DNA of 64,000 nucleotides, taken from Rhodococcus oryzae. GTDB taxonomy: Bacteria > Actinomycetota > Actinomycetes > Mycobacteriales > Mycobacteriaceae. A program made the translations under genes and the position numbers. Under the pieces are notes generated by a model, which saw only the letters and a program-made list of their open reading frames with translations, was not told the DNA's origin and searched no databases. Location: contig NZ_SUMD01000007.1 in NCBI RefSeq assembly GCF_005049235.1, positions 1-64,000 of the forward strand, read 5' to 3'. Position 1 is the first letter of the stretch. Every line of letters starts with the position of its first letter. Positions 39,075-49,243 of the stretch are shown here, one piece after another.

Positions 39075-40673
39075 CTACGGTCGACTCAACGCGCTCGCGT
39101 TGTCGTTGTCCTGCTTCGCCGCGGCGCCCGCGGTGCTCTCCAGCATTCCCTCGAGCACGTTCTTACCCATCGAGGTCTCGGTCGGCAGCGCAATCGGGTA
39201 ATTACCGTCGAAGCACGCCGAGCACAGTCGGGATGCGGGCTGCTCGGTGGCGGCGATCATGCCCTCGATCGAGACGTAGCCGAGGGTGTCGGCGCCGATC
39301 GAGCGGCGCACGCCCTCGAGCATCTCGTCCATGCTGTGGCTGGTCACGCCGCCGGCCTCGCTGGCCCCCGCGCCGTTGGCGATCAGCTCCGCGGGTGAGG
39401 CGAAGTCGATGCCGTAGAAGCAGGGCCACTTGACCGGCGGGGAGGCGATCCGCACGTGGATCTCCAACGCGCCCGCCTCGCGGAGCATCCGGATCAGCGC
39501 GCGCTGGGTGTTGCCGCGGACGATGGAGTCGTCCACGACGATCAGGCGCTTGCCGCGGATGACTTCCTTGAGCGGGTTGAGCTTGAGCCGGATGCCGAGC
39601 TGCCGGATGGTCTGCGACGGCTGGATGAAGGTGCGGCCGACGTAGGCGTTCTTCATCAGGCCCTGGCCGTAGGGAATGCCGGAACCCTGCGCATAGCCGA
39701 CCGCGGCCGGGGTGCCGGACTCGGGAACGGGGATCACCAGGTCGCCCTCGATCGGGTGTTCCTTGGCGAGCCTGCGACCGATCTCGACGCGGGTGGCATG
39801 CACCGAACGGCCGGAGATGATGCTGTCCGGGCGGGCCAGGTAGACGTACTCGAACACACAGCCCTTGGGCGTCGGGTTCGCGAAACGCGAGGAGCGGACG
39901 CCGTCGGCGTCGATCGCCAGCATCTCGCCCGGCTCGATGTCCCGGACGAACGAGGCGCCGACGATGTCCAGCGCGGCGGTCTCGCTGGCGACGACCCAGC
40001 CGCGGTCGAGGCGGCCGAGGCAGAGGGGGCGGACGCCGTGCGGATCGCGTGCCGCATACAGGGTGTGCTCGTCCATGAACGTGAGGCAGAACGCGCCACG
40101 CAGAGTCGGCAGCAGCTCCATCGCGGCCTGCTCGATGGTGCGGTCGGCCGCCGCGTGTGCGAGCAGCGCGCCGACGAGGTCAGAGTCGGAGGTGCCTCGG
40201 CCCGGCTGCTTGGGGTTGATGAGCCCGGCCTCGCGCGCCCTGGTCGCCAGCTCCGCCGTGTTCACCAGGTTGCCGTTGTGGCCGAGCGCGATGCCCGTGC
40301 CTGCCGCGGTGGTCCGGAAGATCGGCTGGGCGTTCTCCCAGGTGGTGGACCCGGTGGTCGAGTACCGACAGTGCCCGACGGCGACGTGCCCCGGCATCGC
40401 GCCGAGAGTCTGCTCGTCGAACACCTGGCTGACCAGGCCGAGGTCCTTGAAGACCAGCACCTGCGAGCCGTCGGCGACGGCGATACCCGCCGCCTCCTGA
40501 CCACGGTGCTGCAGCGCGTAGAGGCCGTAATAGGTGAGCTTCGCCACATCCTCACCGGGAGCCCAGACGCCGAAGACGCCACACTCCTCGCGGGGCGGCT
40601 GCTCGTCCTGATCCGACAGGTCTGCGGGTGCGAGAAGATTCGGGCTGTTGACCGACAATTCGGCTGGAGTCAC
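39075..40673 (-). CDS. purF: amidophosphoribosyltransferase
   Basis: 532 residues. The first about 30 residues form a propeptide ending before Cys31 (EECGVFGVWAP), the N-terminal nucleophile of the glutamine-amidotransferase domain. The phosphoribosyltransferase domain is C-terminal, with the PRPP loop RLIVVDDSIVRGNT. Fe-S-type Cys residues (LCSACF near the end, with others) are consistent with the B. subtilis-like class. It starts purine synthesis by making phosphoribosylamine from PRPP and glutamine. GTG start with GGGAG upstream. Confidence 0.96.
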   Translation of the reverse strand: MTPAELSVNSPNLLAPADLSDQDEQPPREECGVFGVWAPGEDVAKLTYYGLYALQHRGQEAAGIAVADGSQVLVFKDLGLVSQVFDEQTLGAMPGHVAVGHCRYSTTGSTTWENAQPIFRTTAAGTGIALGHNGNLVNTAELATRAREAGLINPKQPGRGTSDSDLVGALLAHAAADRTIEQAAMELLPTLRGAFCLTFMDEHTLYAARDPHGVRPLCLGRLDRGWVVASETAALDIVGASFVRDIEPGEMLAIDADGVRSSRFANPTPKGCVFEYVYLARPDSIISGRSVHATRVEIGRRLAKEHPIEGDLVIPVPESGTPAAVGYAQGSGIPYGQGLMKNAYVGRTFIQPSQTIRQLGIRLKLNPLKEVIRGKRLIVVDDSIVRGNTQRALIRMLREAGALEIHVRIASPPVKWPCFYGIDFASPAELIANGAGASEAGGVTSHSMDEMLEGVRRSIGADTLGYVSIEGMIAATEQPASRLCSACFDGNYPIALPTETSMGKNVLEGMLESTAGAAAKQDNDNASALSRP

Positions 40674-40712
40674 CGGGGTTGCTCCCTAGGGGGTGGGATG
40701 GGGGGCAAGGTC

Positions 40713-40718
40713 ATTCTA
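40713..40718 (-). promoter_or_regulatory. -10 box (TAGAAT) of purF
   Basis: On the minus strand TAGAAT lies about 40 nt upstream of the purF start codon and fits TANNNT. No convincing -35 or purine box was found. Confidence 0.35.
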
Positions 40719-40758
40719 CGGGTTAACGGCGGGTGTACTGACCACAGGCCTCCCGACC

Positions 40759-41145
40759 TCAGAAGCGGAGCAGCGGCAGCCAGTGCTCGATCTCGCGGGC
40801 CCTGGTGCCCGACGCCGTGAGCGCGCCCGTCGCCGAGGCGTCGTCGAACGTCAGTCCCCCGGTCACCAGCAGCAGCCAGCTCCGCGGATCGGTCTCCACC
40901 ACATTCGGTGGGGTGCCCCTGGTGTGCCGCGGTCCCGCGACGCACTGCACCGCGACGAACGGCGGCACCCGCACCTCCACCGAGGACCCAGGCGCGGTGT
41001 TCTCGAGGGTCCTGGCGCTGAGCCGGACGGCGGCCGCCAGCTGGGCCCGGCTGGGCGCCTGAGCCTCCGCGTCGGCCAGCCAGTCGCGGACCTCGAGCAG
41101 CGCCGCCCTCAGGTCGGCGGGGTCGATCTTCTTGCGTGCGGTCAC
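40759..41145 (-). CDS. sterol-carrier-family / MDMPI-like conserved protein
   Basis: 128 residues from GTG 41145 (MTARKKIDPADLRAALLEVRDWL), whose start overlaps the GNAT stop (GTGA); the longer frame to 41226 is rejected. The sequence shows LSARTLENTAPGSSVEVRVPPFVAVQC, then GTPPNVVETDPRSWLLLVTGGLTF, as in the actinobacterial sterol-carrier/bacterial SCP-2-like family at the Rv0807 position. It probably binds a hydrophobic or small ligand; no catalytic site is clear. Last gene of hydrolase-GNAT-this set. Confidence 0.8.
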   Translation of the reverse strand: MTARKKIDPADLRAALLEVRDWLADAEAQAPSRAQLAAAVRLSARTLENTAPGSSVEVRVPPFVAVQCVAGPRHTRGTPPNVVETDPRSWLLLVTGGLTFDDASATGALTASGTRAREIEHWLPLLRF

Positions 41146-41780
41146 CGCGCCAACCCATCGGCGGCAGGCCCGTTCGCGGATCGGCGCGAGATGCGGTCGA
41201 GCAGACCGTCCCGCACCCGGGTCCACTCTTCGTCCGTCACCGAGTAGACGATCGTGGTCCGCACCGTGCCGTCGCGCCTGCGGGCATGCCGACGCAGCGC
41301 GCCCTCCTCGGTTGCGCCGATCGCGGTGACAGCGGCGCGCGAGCGTACGTTCTGGTCGTCGACGTTGAGTTCCACCCGGCGCGCCCCAAGAGTGCCGAAA
41401 ACATGTTCCAGCACAAGCAGTTTCGACTCCGCATTGATCGCCGTGCCCCGCACGCGGGAGGCGAGCCAGGTGTAGCCAACCGTCACCCGACCGTGTAGCT
41501 CGCTCATGTTGTAGATCGAGGTGGTACCGACGATCTCACCGCTCGCGACGTCCACCTGCGTGAGTGTCTGCCGCCCGGACCGTAGCGCGTGGTCGACCGA
41601 CGCCACCGACGGCGGCTCCGACTCGATCCCATAAGGGAAGAAGCGCAACGTCTCGGGATCGTCGTGCGCCCTCGCCAGCCCGTCGACGTCAGCAGGCGTC
41701 GTCGGGCGCAGCAGCACGAACTCACCGCGCAGTGTCGGCGGCTTGCGCCAGTGGTCCGTCACGATCCCCCCGCTGTCCAC
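41142..41780 (-). CDS. GNAT-family acyltransferase
   Basis: 212 residues from GTG 41780, with GGAG 8 nt upstream and its start just after the hydrolase stop (41782-41784); GTG 41762 is an alternative. Pattern: LRGEFVLLRPTTPADVDGLARAHDDPETLRFFPYG, then VGTTSIYNM, VTVGYTWLASRVRGTAINAESKLLVLEHVFGTLGARRVEL, typical of RimJ/RimL-like N-acetyltransferases. The homologue at this position, Rv0802c, is reported as a protein N-succinyltransferase. Acyl donor and substrate are not evident here. Confidence 0.87.
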   Translation of the reverse strand: MDSGGIVTDHWRKPPTLRGEFVLLRPTTPADVDGLARAHDDPETLRFFPYGIESEPPSVASVDHALRSGRQTLTQVDVASGEIVGTTSIYNMSELHGRVTVGYTWLASRVRGTAINAESKLLVLEHVFGTLGARRVELNVDDQNVRSRAAVTAIGATEEGALRRHARRRDGTVRTTIVYSVTDEEWTRVRDGLLDRISRRSANGPAADGLAR

Positions 41781-41781
41781 G

Positions 41782-43581
41782 TCACTTCTCCGGTCCCTGC
41801 GTTCCTGCCCTCGCGTCGATCGCCGCGCGGACGCGTTCGGTGTCGTCGACGGTCCAGCCGTCGGGCGCGGCCACCGCGACCCAGCCGTCGAGCACGGTGG
41901 TGCCGTAGTTGTGGCCGTGACCGTCGGGCACCCCCGCCGCGTTGGCGAGGTCGGCCGCGACCTGCCAGAACGTGACAAACGGGAACCAGCGCATGTCCGG
42001 CAGGCGGTCGTCACCCGGCGGCTCCGAGAGCCAGTCCGGGCGGTTGAAGATCAGGTCGGGGCTCCACCACACCACCGGGTCCGACGGATGCTGGACGTAC
42101 AGCACCCGTGGCTTCATCCACGGGGATGCCGGACTCCCGATCGAGGCGGCGTCGTTGGCGAAACGCACCACCAGCCCGTCGGAGTACACAGGTTCGACCT
42201 GCCGGGTGCCCGGATCCCGCCGCGCCTCGAGCTGGCTCCACAGGGTGTTCGAGTTCGGCGGACCCACCCAGAGCACCCCGTCGACGGTCTCCCGGATGTC
42301 GGCGAGTCCGTCGAACGCCGCCTCGCCCGCCTGCGTCCCGAGGCTCTCGCCGTAGATCAGCAGTTTTGGCCTGGTCTCCGCGGGCTCGCGCAGCCAGCGC
42401 TCGTGCACGCGGTCGATCAGCGCTCTCCCTGCCTCGGCCGCCTTGTTCCGGTCCGCGAGGAACGAGATCCAGCTGGGCAGGTACGAATACTGGCTGGCGA
42501 CGAGGGCGCTGTCGCCGTTGTGCACCAGCTCGATCGCCTCGGCCGCGGTCGGGTTGACCCAGCCGGTGCCGGTGGTCGGGATGACCACCAGGACGCTGCG
42601 CTGGAAGGCACCGGTGCGCTCGAGCTCGGCGATCACGACGTCCAGTCGGGCATCGGCGTCCGGCGCCGTCTCGAGCCCGGCGTACACCCGGATCGGTTCG
42701 GGCGCGGGCTTCCCGTTCACGGCCGCCAGCTCGTCGGAGTGCATGCCCCGCGAGACGAAGTTCCGGCCCTCGAAGCCGAGCGACTCCCAGCTCGCGTACG
42801 AGTCTGGGCTGCCGGACCGCTCGGGGGCGGCCGGCTGCTCGACGCCCTCGCGGGTGGTGTTGTTCTGCAGGCTGAACGCGGAGTTGATCGCCGCGTACGC
42901 GGCGTCGAACAGCACGTCCGTCACCATGGTGTAGCTGAGGAACGCGACCAGCACCACGCCGATGGGGGCCGCGGCGGAACGCGGCACCTTCAGCCACCGG
43001 TTCAGGTAACGGGCGACCAGCCTGACCAGGTCCCGGAGCACCCGCCACAACGAGATCAGCAGCGCCGCGACCAGTATGCTGAGCGCCAGCGTCCGCAGGT
43101 AGCCGGTGGTGGTGGTGCCCTCCGCGTCGGTCAGCGCGGCCAGCTCACGCTGCCAGGCCGCCGCGGCGATGAGCATGCCGATCGACACCAGCAGCGACAG
43201 GGTCGGCACCGTGATCTTGAGCGCCAGCTGGACCTTGGCGGGCGGCGGCCACCAGGGCAGCCGCCCCAACAGCAGCCGGTTGACCGCCCACCCGACCGCG
43301 GTTCCGACGCCGTAGCCGATAGCCGCGGTGATGCCACCGATCAGGCCCTGATAGAGCCAGTCCCGGGGCAGCAGGGACGGCGTCAGCGACCAGCAGAAGA
43401 ACAACGCCGCGAACGCGATACCCGTGTAGTCCAGCCGCAGCAGACCCCACGCCCAGCCCACGAAGGGGTGCCGTTCCCGAAGTTCCTCGGGAGAGGCAAG
43501 GACCTCGACCCAGCTGGACGGCTCGTGCTTCGCCCCGGCCGCTCCCCCGGTCTGCTTGGTCCCGACCTCTCCCCCGGTCAA
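41782..43581 (-). CDS. membrane alpha/beta-hydrolase (PF10081-type)
   Basis: 599 residues. A soluble start of about 45 residues is followed by five hydrophobic helices to about residue 215 (GIAFAALFFCWSLTPSLLP, GLIGGITAAIGYGVGTAVGW and others). An extracytoplasmic alpha/beta-hydrolase domain then has nucleophile Ser in LLIYGESLGTQAGEAAF and a downstream HPSDPVVWWSP segment with probable acid residue. Related proteins are large actinobacterial envelope hydrolases or esterases. The only start is TTG 43581, 4 bp after the purL stop. Its substrate may be a cell-envelope lipid; that is inference. Confidence 0.83.
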   Translation of the reverse strand: MTGGEVGTKQTGGAAGAKHEPSSWVEVLASPEELRERHPFVGWAWGLLRLDYTGIAFAALFFCWSLTPSLLPRDWLYQGLIGGITAAIGYGVGTAVGWAVNRLLLGRLPWWPPPAKVQLALKITVPTLSLLVSIGMLIAAAAWQRELAALTDAEGTTTTGYLRTLALSILVAALLISLWRVLRDLVRLVARYLNRWLKVPRSAAAPIGVVLVAFLSYTMVTDVLFDAAYAAINSAFSLQNNTTREGVEQPAAPERSGSPDSYASWESLGFEGRNFVSRGMHSDELAAVNGKPAPEPIRVYAGLETAPDADARLDVVIAELERTGAFQRSVLVVIPTTGTGWVNPTAAEAIELVHNGDSALVASQYSYLPSWISFLADRNKAAEAGRALIDRVHERWLREPAETRPKLLIYGESLGTQAGEAAFDGLADIRETVDGVLWVGPPNSNTLWSQLEARRDPGTRQVEPVYSDGLVVRFANDAASIGSPASPWMKPRVLYVQHPSDPVVWWSPDLIFNRPDWLSEPPGDDRLPDMRWFPFVTFWQVAADLANAAGVPDGHGHNYGTTVLDGWVAVAAPDGWTVDDTERVRAAIDARAGTQGPEK

Positions 43582-43585
43582 AGAC

Positions 43586-45880
43586 TCAGCCGAAGAGTTC
43601 GGGGAGCGTCGCCTCCGACAGTTCGCGCAGCTCGGCCATGCTCACCGAGAACTGGCCCTGGACCTCGAGCGAGTCCGAGCCCTCGTCGACGACACCGATG
43701 CGCACCCACGGCAAGCCGCGGGCGGTGCACATGCCGGTGAACCGGGTCTCCTCGGTGCGCGGCACCGCGACCAGGACTCGGCCTGCCGACTCGGAGAACA
43801 GCGTGACGAACGGGTCCGCGCCCTCGGGGAGCAGGATCCGGCAGCCGGTCTCGCCTGCCAGCGCGGCCTCGACGACCGCCTGGGCCAAGCCGCCCTCGGA
43901 GAGGTCGTGCGCGGCGCTGATCAGCCCGTCCCGCGAGCCGGCCAGCAGGATGTCCGCGAGCAGCTGCTCGCGCGCCAGGTCGACCTTCGGCGGCACGCCA
44001 CCGAGGTGATCGTGCTCGACCTGGGCCCAGATCGAGCCGTCGAGCTCGTCGTGGGTGTCGCCGAGCAGGATCAGGGTCTCGCCCGGCTCCAGGCCCAGTC
44101 CGGTGGGGATGCGGCGGTGCACGTCGTCGATCACACCGAGCACGGCGACCACCGGGGTCGGCAGGATCGCCGTCGAGCCGGTCTGGTTGTAGAAACTGAC
44201 GTTGCCGCCGGTGACCGGGATGCCGAGGGTGGCGCAACCGTCCGCGAGGCCGCGCACGGCCTGCTGGAACTGCCACATCACGCCCGGGTCCTCCGGCGAG
44301 CCGAAGTTGAGGCAGTTGCTGACGGCCTTCGGGGTCGCCCCGGTGACCGCGACGTTCCGGAACGCCTCGGCGAGCGCGAGCTGGGCACCGGCGTAGGGGT
44401 CAAGCACGGTGTAGCGGCCGGAGGCGTCGGTGGCCAGCGCGATACCGCGGCCGGTCTTCTCGTCGACCCGGATGACGCCCGCGTCGGCCTGCTCGGCGAG
44501 CACGGTGTTGCCGCGCACGTAGCGGTCGTACTGCTCGGTGATCCACTTGCGACTGCACAGCTGCGGCGAGGCCACCATGTTCAGCAGCGTCGTCTTCAGC
44601 TCCTCGGGCGTGGTCGGACGCGCGAGGGAGGCGGTGGTGTCCGCGACGAGCGCGTCCTGGGTGGCGGGGCGCTGCACGGGGCGCTCGTAGACCGGGCCCT
44701 CGTGCGCGACGGTGCGCGGCGGCACGTCCACCACGTTCTCGCCGTGCCAGTCGATGGTGAGCCGGTCGCCGTCGGTGACCTCACCGATGACGGTGGCGAG
44801 CACGTCCCACTTGCGGCAGACCTCCATGAACGCGTCCACGTTCTCGGGGGTGACCACGGCGCACATCCGCTCCTGCGACTCGCTGGAGAGGATCTCCGCA
44901 GCGGTCATGCCGGTCGCGCGGGTCGGCACCTTGTCCAGGTCGATGTGCATGCCGCCGTCGCCCGCGGCTGCGAGCTCGGAGGTGGCGCAGGACAGCCCGG
45001 CGCCGCCGAGGTCCTGGATGCCGACGACCAGCTTCGCCTTGTACAGGTCGAGACAGCACTCGATGAGCACCTTCTCGGTGAACGGGTCGCCGACCTGCAC
45101 GGCGGGCAGCTTCTTGGGGCGGCCGCCGGACGACTCGTCGAAGGTCTCCGAGGCGAGCACGGAAACGCCGCCGATGCCGTCGAGGCCGGTGCGCGCGCCG
45201 AACAGGATGATCTTGTTGCCCGCGCCGGAGGCGAACGCCAGGTGCAGGTCCTCGACCCGCATCGCGCCCGCGCACAGCGCGTTCACCAGCGGGTTGCCCG
45301 CGTAGGAGGCGTCGAAGACCGTCTCACCGCCGACGTTCGGGAGGCCGAGGGAGTTGCCGTAGCCGCCGATGCCGCGCACGACGCCGTCGACGACCCGGCG
45401 GGTGTCGGGCGCGTCCGCCGCGCCGAAGCGCAGCTGGTCCATGACCGCGATCGGGCGGGCGCCCATCGCCATGATGTCGCGGACGATGCCGCCGACGCCG
45501 GTCGCCGCGCCCTGGTAGGGCTCGATGTAGGACGGGTGGTTGTGCGACTCCACCTTGAAGGTGACCGCCCACCCGTCGCCGATGTCGACGACACCGGCGT
45601 TCTCACCGATGCCCGCGAGCATCGAGGAGCGCATCTCGTCGGTGGTGGTCTCACCGAAGTACTTCAGGTGCACCTTGGAGGACTTGTAGGAGCAGTGCTC
45701 GCTCCACATCACCGAGTACATCGCGAGCTCGGCTTCGGTCGGGCGCCGACCGAGGATCTCCTTGATCCGGGCGTACTCGTCTTCCTTGAGTCCCAGTTCC
45801 TTGAAGGGCTGGGCGACATCCGGGGTCGCTGCGGCCTTGGTGACGGTGTCGACCTGCACGGTGCTCGTCTCTGAAGACAC
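43586..45880 (-). CDS. purL: phosphoribosylformylglycinamidine synthase subunit PurL
   Basis: 764 residues from GTG 45880 ([16 protein letters not shown]); the frame to 45946 adds 22 residues without support. PurL of the small (PurS/PurQ-dependent) type: [86 protein letters not shown] segments and C-terminal PRTEETRF. It converts FGAR to FGAM with ATP, using ammonia supplied by PurQ. Its partners purS and purQ are 8.5 kb away at 53743-54653. Confidence 0.95.
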   Translation of the reverse strand: MSSETSTVQVDTVTKAAATPDVAQPFKELGLKEDEYARIKEILGRRPTEAELAMYSVMWSEHCSYKSSKVHLKYFGETTTDEMRSSMLAGIGENAGVVDIGDGWAVTFKVESHNHPSYIEPYQGAATGVGGIVRDIMAMGARPIAVMDQLRFGAADAPDTRRVVDGVVRGIGGYGNSLGLPNVGGETVFDASYAGNPLVNALCAGAMRVEDLHLAFASGAGNKIILFGARTGLDGIGGVSVLASETFDESSGGRPKKLPAVQVGDPFTEKVLIECCLDLYKAKLVVGIQDLGGAGLSCATSELAAAGDGGMHIDLDKVPTRATGMTAAEILSSESQERMCAVVTPENVDAFMEVCRKWDVLATVIGEVTDGDRLTIDWHGENVVDVPPRTVAHEGPVYERPVQRPATQDALVADTTASLARPTTPEELKTTLLNMVASPQLCSRKWITEQYDRYVRGNTVLAEQADAGVIRVDEKTGRGIALATDASGRYTVLDPYAGAQLALAEAFRNVAVTGATPKAVSNCLNFGSPEDPGVMWQFQQAVRGLADGCATLGIPVTGGNVSFYNQTGSTAILPTPVVAVLGVIDDVHRRIPTGLGLEPGETLILLGDTHDELDGSIWAQVEHDHLGGVPPKVDLAREQLLADILLAGSRDGLISAAHDLSEGGLAQAVVEAALAGETGCRILLPEGADPFVTLFSESAGRVLVAVPRTEETRFTGMCTARGLPWVRIGVVDEGSDSLEVQGQFSVSMAELRELSEATLPELFG

Positions 45881-45999
45881 GGGGAGTCGGGTCCCTTCCC
45901 TGGAGGAGTCAAATCGGCCGCGGCTGGCGCCACGCTGCCTGGGCAAAGTCTAACTGCCAGGACAGCGTGCCCCCGCACTGGTAGCGGCCACCCGCGCCG

Positions 46000-47319
46000 T
46001 CACTGCTCGTCGGGGTACTCCACCCGCAGCAGCCGCGCGTCTCCGGTGGTCGCCGGGTCGGGACGGTCGGCCTGATCCGTGGCCTTCATCTGCAGACCGT
46101 TCAGGTCGGTGCGCATGTAGATGACGTTGTAGCGGTCCCAGGTGGTGGCAACGAACTCCAGGTGCTGGCCCGTGGCCCACGGATGCATGAAGCCGCCGTA
46201 GAGCGCGGGCACCAGCACCCCGCTCAGAATGGTCTGCTTACCGCTCCACGGGCCCTCGAGCCGGTCCGCCTGCCGGATCACGAGCGAGTTGGTCTCGTCG
46301 GTGTACATGGCCACCCACTTGTTCAGGTAGTCGTTCCACTGCACCGCGAGCTCGCTGACCGGCGAGCCGATCACCGGCGTCGCCTGCCCGAGGTCGGCGA
46401 CCCAGGCGCTGCCGTTCCAGTACGTGTAGGCGTTCAGGTCGCGGATCTGAGCGGCAGGGACGCGGGCGAGCAGCGCGGTGCCCTGCCTGCCGGACTCGGT
46501 GCCGTACTCGTAGACGAAGCCGTCCTTGCCGTCGACGAAGGCGCTCTGCTGGAACTTCGAATTGTTCGGGCTGACCGCGGGGATGCCCGGGATGCCGATG
46601 CCCTCGATGTTGGCGCGGACCGTCGCCGGGTCCGCGGTCCAGTTCTCCCCGTTGTCGGTCGAGTACGCGATGGCCGAGTAGTTGGTGGTCCAGTTGCCGG
46701 GGGTGTCCCAGGACCGCACCGACATGAACCGGACGTACTGCACCCCGTTCACCGCGATGCCCGCGGTGGGGATGGTCGTGTACTCGCCGGGGATCGCGAA
46801 GCCGGGGATGATCTCCTTGGAGTTGTTCGGGCCTGCCAGCGGCGAGCTGTCGATCCGCATGCCGTCGGACAGCACGGTGTCGGAACTGCGGAAGAGGACG
46901 TTGCTCCGCCAGTCGTCGCCGTCCACCTCGCAGTCGCCGACGGTGTCGCCGAAGGCCATCAGCACGTCGTGGCGGCCGAGGGCGTTTCCGTTGTCCCACA
47001 TGATGCCCAGGTCGGTGCCCGAGACGTTGAAGCGCGAGATGGTGTTGTTCGGGCTGCCCGGACCGGTGACCATCTCGATGGCCTTGGTCTTGCCGGTCAA
47101 CTGCGGGACGCCGCCGTCCGGCGGGCCGGTGAGCCAGGGTAGCGCCCCGGCCAGCGAGCCGGTGCTGCTACCGCTGCTGCCGCCGGAACTGCCCGATCCG
47201 CCCTGACCGCATGGGCCACCCTCGGCCGCCGAGGCCGGCGAAACCGCCGACGCCGCAAGGGCAACCGCGACCACCGTCGCGGACAGGGCAGACGACCACG
47301 AGCGACTCACTGCGTGCAC
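46000..47319 (-). CDS. secreted DUF4185/GH183-family glycosidase-like protein
   Basis: 439 residues from GTG 47319, with AGAGGAA about 7 nt upstream. A Sec signal peptide (ALSATVVAVALAASAVSPASA) precedes a Gly/Ser linker and a beta-propeller domain with DUF4185 motifs: LGIMWDNG, LMAFGDTVG, RSNVLFRSSDTVLSDG, YVRFMSVRSW, WNDYLNKWVAMYTDE, GGFMHPW. DUF4185 is now the GH183 family, which includes endo-D-arabinofuranases acting on mycobacterial arabinan. A role in trimming the cell's own arabinogalactan or lipoarabinomannan is likely but inferred. Confidence 0.85.
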   Translation of the reverse strand: MHAVSRSWSSALSATVVAVALAASAVSPASAAEGGPCGQGGSGSSGGSSGSSTGSLAGALPWLTGPPDGGVPQLTGKTKAIEMVTGPGSPNNTISRFNVSGTDLGIMWDNGNALGRHDVLMAFGDTVGDCEVDGDDWRSNVLFRSSDTVLSDGMRIDSSPLAGPNNSKEIIPGFAIPGEYTTIPTAGIAVNGVQYVRFMSVRSWDTPGNWTTNYSAIAYSTDNGENWTADPATVRANIEGIGIPGIPAVSPNNSKFQQSAFVDGKDGFVYEYGTESGRQGTALLARVPAAQIRDLNAYTYWNGSAWVADLGQATPVIGSPVSELAVQWNDYLNKWVAMYTDETNSLVIRQADRLEGPWSGKQTILSGVLVPALYGGFMHPWATGQHLEFVATTWDRYNVIYMRTDLNGLQMKATDQADRPDPATTGDARLLRVEYPDEQ

Positions 47320-47453
47320 GAAGATGTTCCTCTCGGGGCTGGGCAGGGCGCGCGAAAATGTGCGCGGCCCAGCCAACCACGAGAAAATTGTTACTGAGGT
47401 GCCTGCTGGGGCAATTGTTACTAAACGTCAACAAACACCTTCGTCGACCGGCC

Positions 47454-48740
47454 CTAGTCCGCGGGCGTCAGGAAGGCCGCCAGCGCCTCGGCGTACGAGG
47501 TCACGTCGGCCGCGCCCATCAGCTCCCGCGCCGAGTGCATCGCGAGTTGCGCGGCCCCCACGTCGACGGTGGACAGCCCGGTCCGCGACGCGGTGATCGG
47601 TCCGATGGTGGAACCACACGGCAGGTCCGCGCGGTGCACGTAGCGCTGCAGCGGAACACCCGCCTGATCGCAGGCAAGGGCGAAGGCGCCCGCCCCGGCC
47701 GCATCGGTGGCGTAGCGCAGGTTCTGGTTGACCTTGAGCACCGGGCCACCGTTGATCTCGATCCGGTGCGCGGGCTCGTGCCGGTCCGGGTAGTTCGGGT
47801 GGGTGGCGTGCGCCATGTCCCCGGACGCGCACACCGAGCCTGCCATCGCGCGCAGGAAGTCCTCCCGGCCGCCGCCGCGCGCCAGCACGATCCGCTCGAG
47901 CACCGAGTTCAGTAGGTCGGAGAAGGCGCCGCGGTCGGACATGCTGCCGACCTCCTCGTGGTCGAACAGTGCCAGCACCGGAATCGCCTCGGCCGGATTC
48001 TCCACCGCGGCGAGCAGCGCCCGGCTGCCCGCGTAGCAGGTGCCCTGGTTGTCCAGGCGCGGCGCGCTGACCAGCTCGTCGTGCAGCCCGACCACCGCGC
48101 TCGGCGCCAGGTCGTGGGTCATCAGTTCCCAGCCGAGCACCGCGCCCGGATCGACGCCCACCTCCTCGGCCAGGAAGCCGAGGAACCGCCGCGGCGAGGA
48201 GCCGACACCCCAGATCGCGTTCACGTGCCGCTGCGGGTCGAGCTGCACCCCCTTGCGATCCTCCGACAGGTGGATGGCCAGCTGCGGCACCCGCAGGATC
48301 GGCCGGTCCACCCGGATCAGCTTCTCCTGCAGCGTGTTTCCGTCGCGGATACTCAACCGGCCGGAGATGCCCAGGTCACGGTCCAGCCAGGAGTTCAGCC
48401 ACGCGCCGCCGTACGGCTCGAGGCCGACCAGCTGCCAGCCTGCGGAATCGAGGTCCGGGTGCTGCTTGACCCGCAGGTTCGGGCTGTCGGTGTGGCCGCC
48501 GACGATGCGGAACGGCACCGCCTCCCGCCCGCTGGCCTCGGTGCTCCACGCGACCAGCGAGCCGCCGCGCACCAGGAAATAGCGCCCGGGCGCCGACGGC
48601 CAGCCCTGGGTCTCCCGCAGCCGCACGAACCCCGCGACGGTCAGCTCGGCCGCGACCGTTTCACAGACGTGGAACGGCGACGGCGACGCGTCGACGAAGG
48701 AGCAGAGCCCGGTTGCGGTGGCGTCGGTGAGCTGCGGCAT
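47454..48740 (-). CDS. M18-family aminopeptidase (aspartyl aminopeptidase-like)
   Basis: A 428-residue dinuclear-zinc aminopeptidase. Metal-site segments: [29 protein letters not shown] (Asp ligand), [16 protein letters not shown] (Glu pair), and late [18 protein letters not shown] with ligand His. C-terminal motif [22 protein letters not shown]18 enzymes form tetrahedral dodecamers and remove acidic N-terminal residues in the cytoplasm. It corresponds to Rv0800. Confidence 0.93.
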   Translation of the reverse strand: MPQLTDATATGLCSFVDASPSPFHVCETVAAELTVAGFVRLRETQGWPSAPGRYFLVRGGSLVAWSTEASGREAVPFRIVGGHTDSPNLRVKQHPDLDSAGWQLVGLEPYGGAWLNSWLDRDLGISGRLSIRDGNTLQEKLIRVDRPILRVPQLAIHLSEDRKGVQLDPQRHVNAIWGVGSSPRRFLGFLAEEVGVDPGAVLGWELMTHDLAPSAVVGLHDELVSAPRLDNQGTCYAGSRALLAAVENPAEAIPVLALFDHEEVGSMSDRGAFSDLLNSVLERIVLARGGGREDFLRAMAGSVCASGDMAHATHPNYPDRHEPAHRIEINGGPVLKVNQNLRYATDAAGAGAFALACDQAGVPLQRYVHRADLPCGSTIGPITASRTGLSTVDVGAAQLAMHSARELMGAADVTSYAEALAAFLTPAD

Positions 48741-48771
48741 GAGTCGATCCTAGTGACCGGGTCGACCCCCG

Positions 48772-49122
48772 TCAGTGGCTGCCCGACACGCAGAACCTGT
48801 TCCCGTCCGGGTCGGTGAGGGTGACCCACCGGAAGCCGTCCATGTCGTGCCGCTCGTACTCCTGCGCGCCGGCAGCCGTCAGCCGGGCCACCTCCGCGTC
48901 GAGGTCCTCCGCGATCATGTCGAGATGCACCCGGTTCTTGCCCGGCGTGGGGTCCGGCACCTTCTGGAAGGCCAGCTTGTGCGCGGCGCCCGGCACCTCG
49001 ACCATGTAGAACCAGCCGTCGTTCTCCTGCTCGATCCGGCCTCCGACCCGCTCGGCCCACCACGCGGCCAGCGGACCCGGTTCGGCACTGTCGAAGGTGA
49101 TCATGCCCAGTGTCAGTGTCAT
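48772..49122 (-). CDS. VOC-superfamily (glyoxalase-like) protein
   Basis: A 116-residue single VOC unit with the beta-alpha-beta-beta-beta pattern: LGMITFDSAEPGPLAAWWAERVGG, WFYMVEVPGAAHKLAFQKVP, RVHLDMIAEDLDAEVARLTAAGA, WVTLTDPDGNRFCVSG. VOC proteins bind metals and catalyse varied reactions or bind drugs; this small type is usually unassigned. It corresponds to Rv0801 and precedes the M18 gene by 31 bp on the same strand. Confidence 0.88.
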   Translation of the reverse strand: MTLTLGMITFDSAEPGPLAAWWAERVGGRIEQENDGWFYMVEVPGAAHKLAFQKVPDPTPGKNRVHLDMIAEDLDAEVARLTAAGAQEYERHDMDGFRWVTLTDPDGNRFCVSGSH

Positions 49123-49243
49123 GACCGAACGCTACCGCCGGGCACCGACATTCGGCGCGAACTCGTTCGCGGGTACCGCCGACCGAGGTCGACTACCGTT
49201 GGCGCACAGGATGAGCCACACCCGACGCAGACCGGAGTCCACG

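Noticed and set aside
41743..45874. Two very long plus-strand frames (665 and 772 codons)
   Set aside because: Both are antisense to the membrane hydrolase and purL, which have full family motifs; products are Arg/Gly/His-rich without domains.
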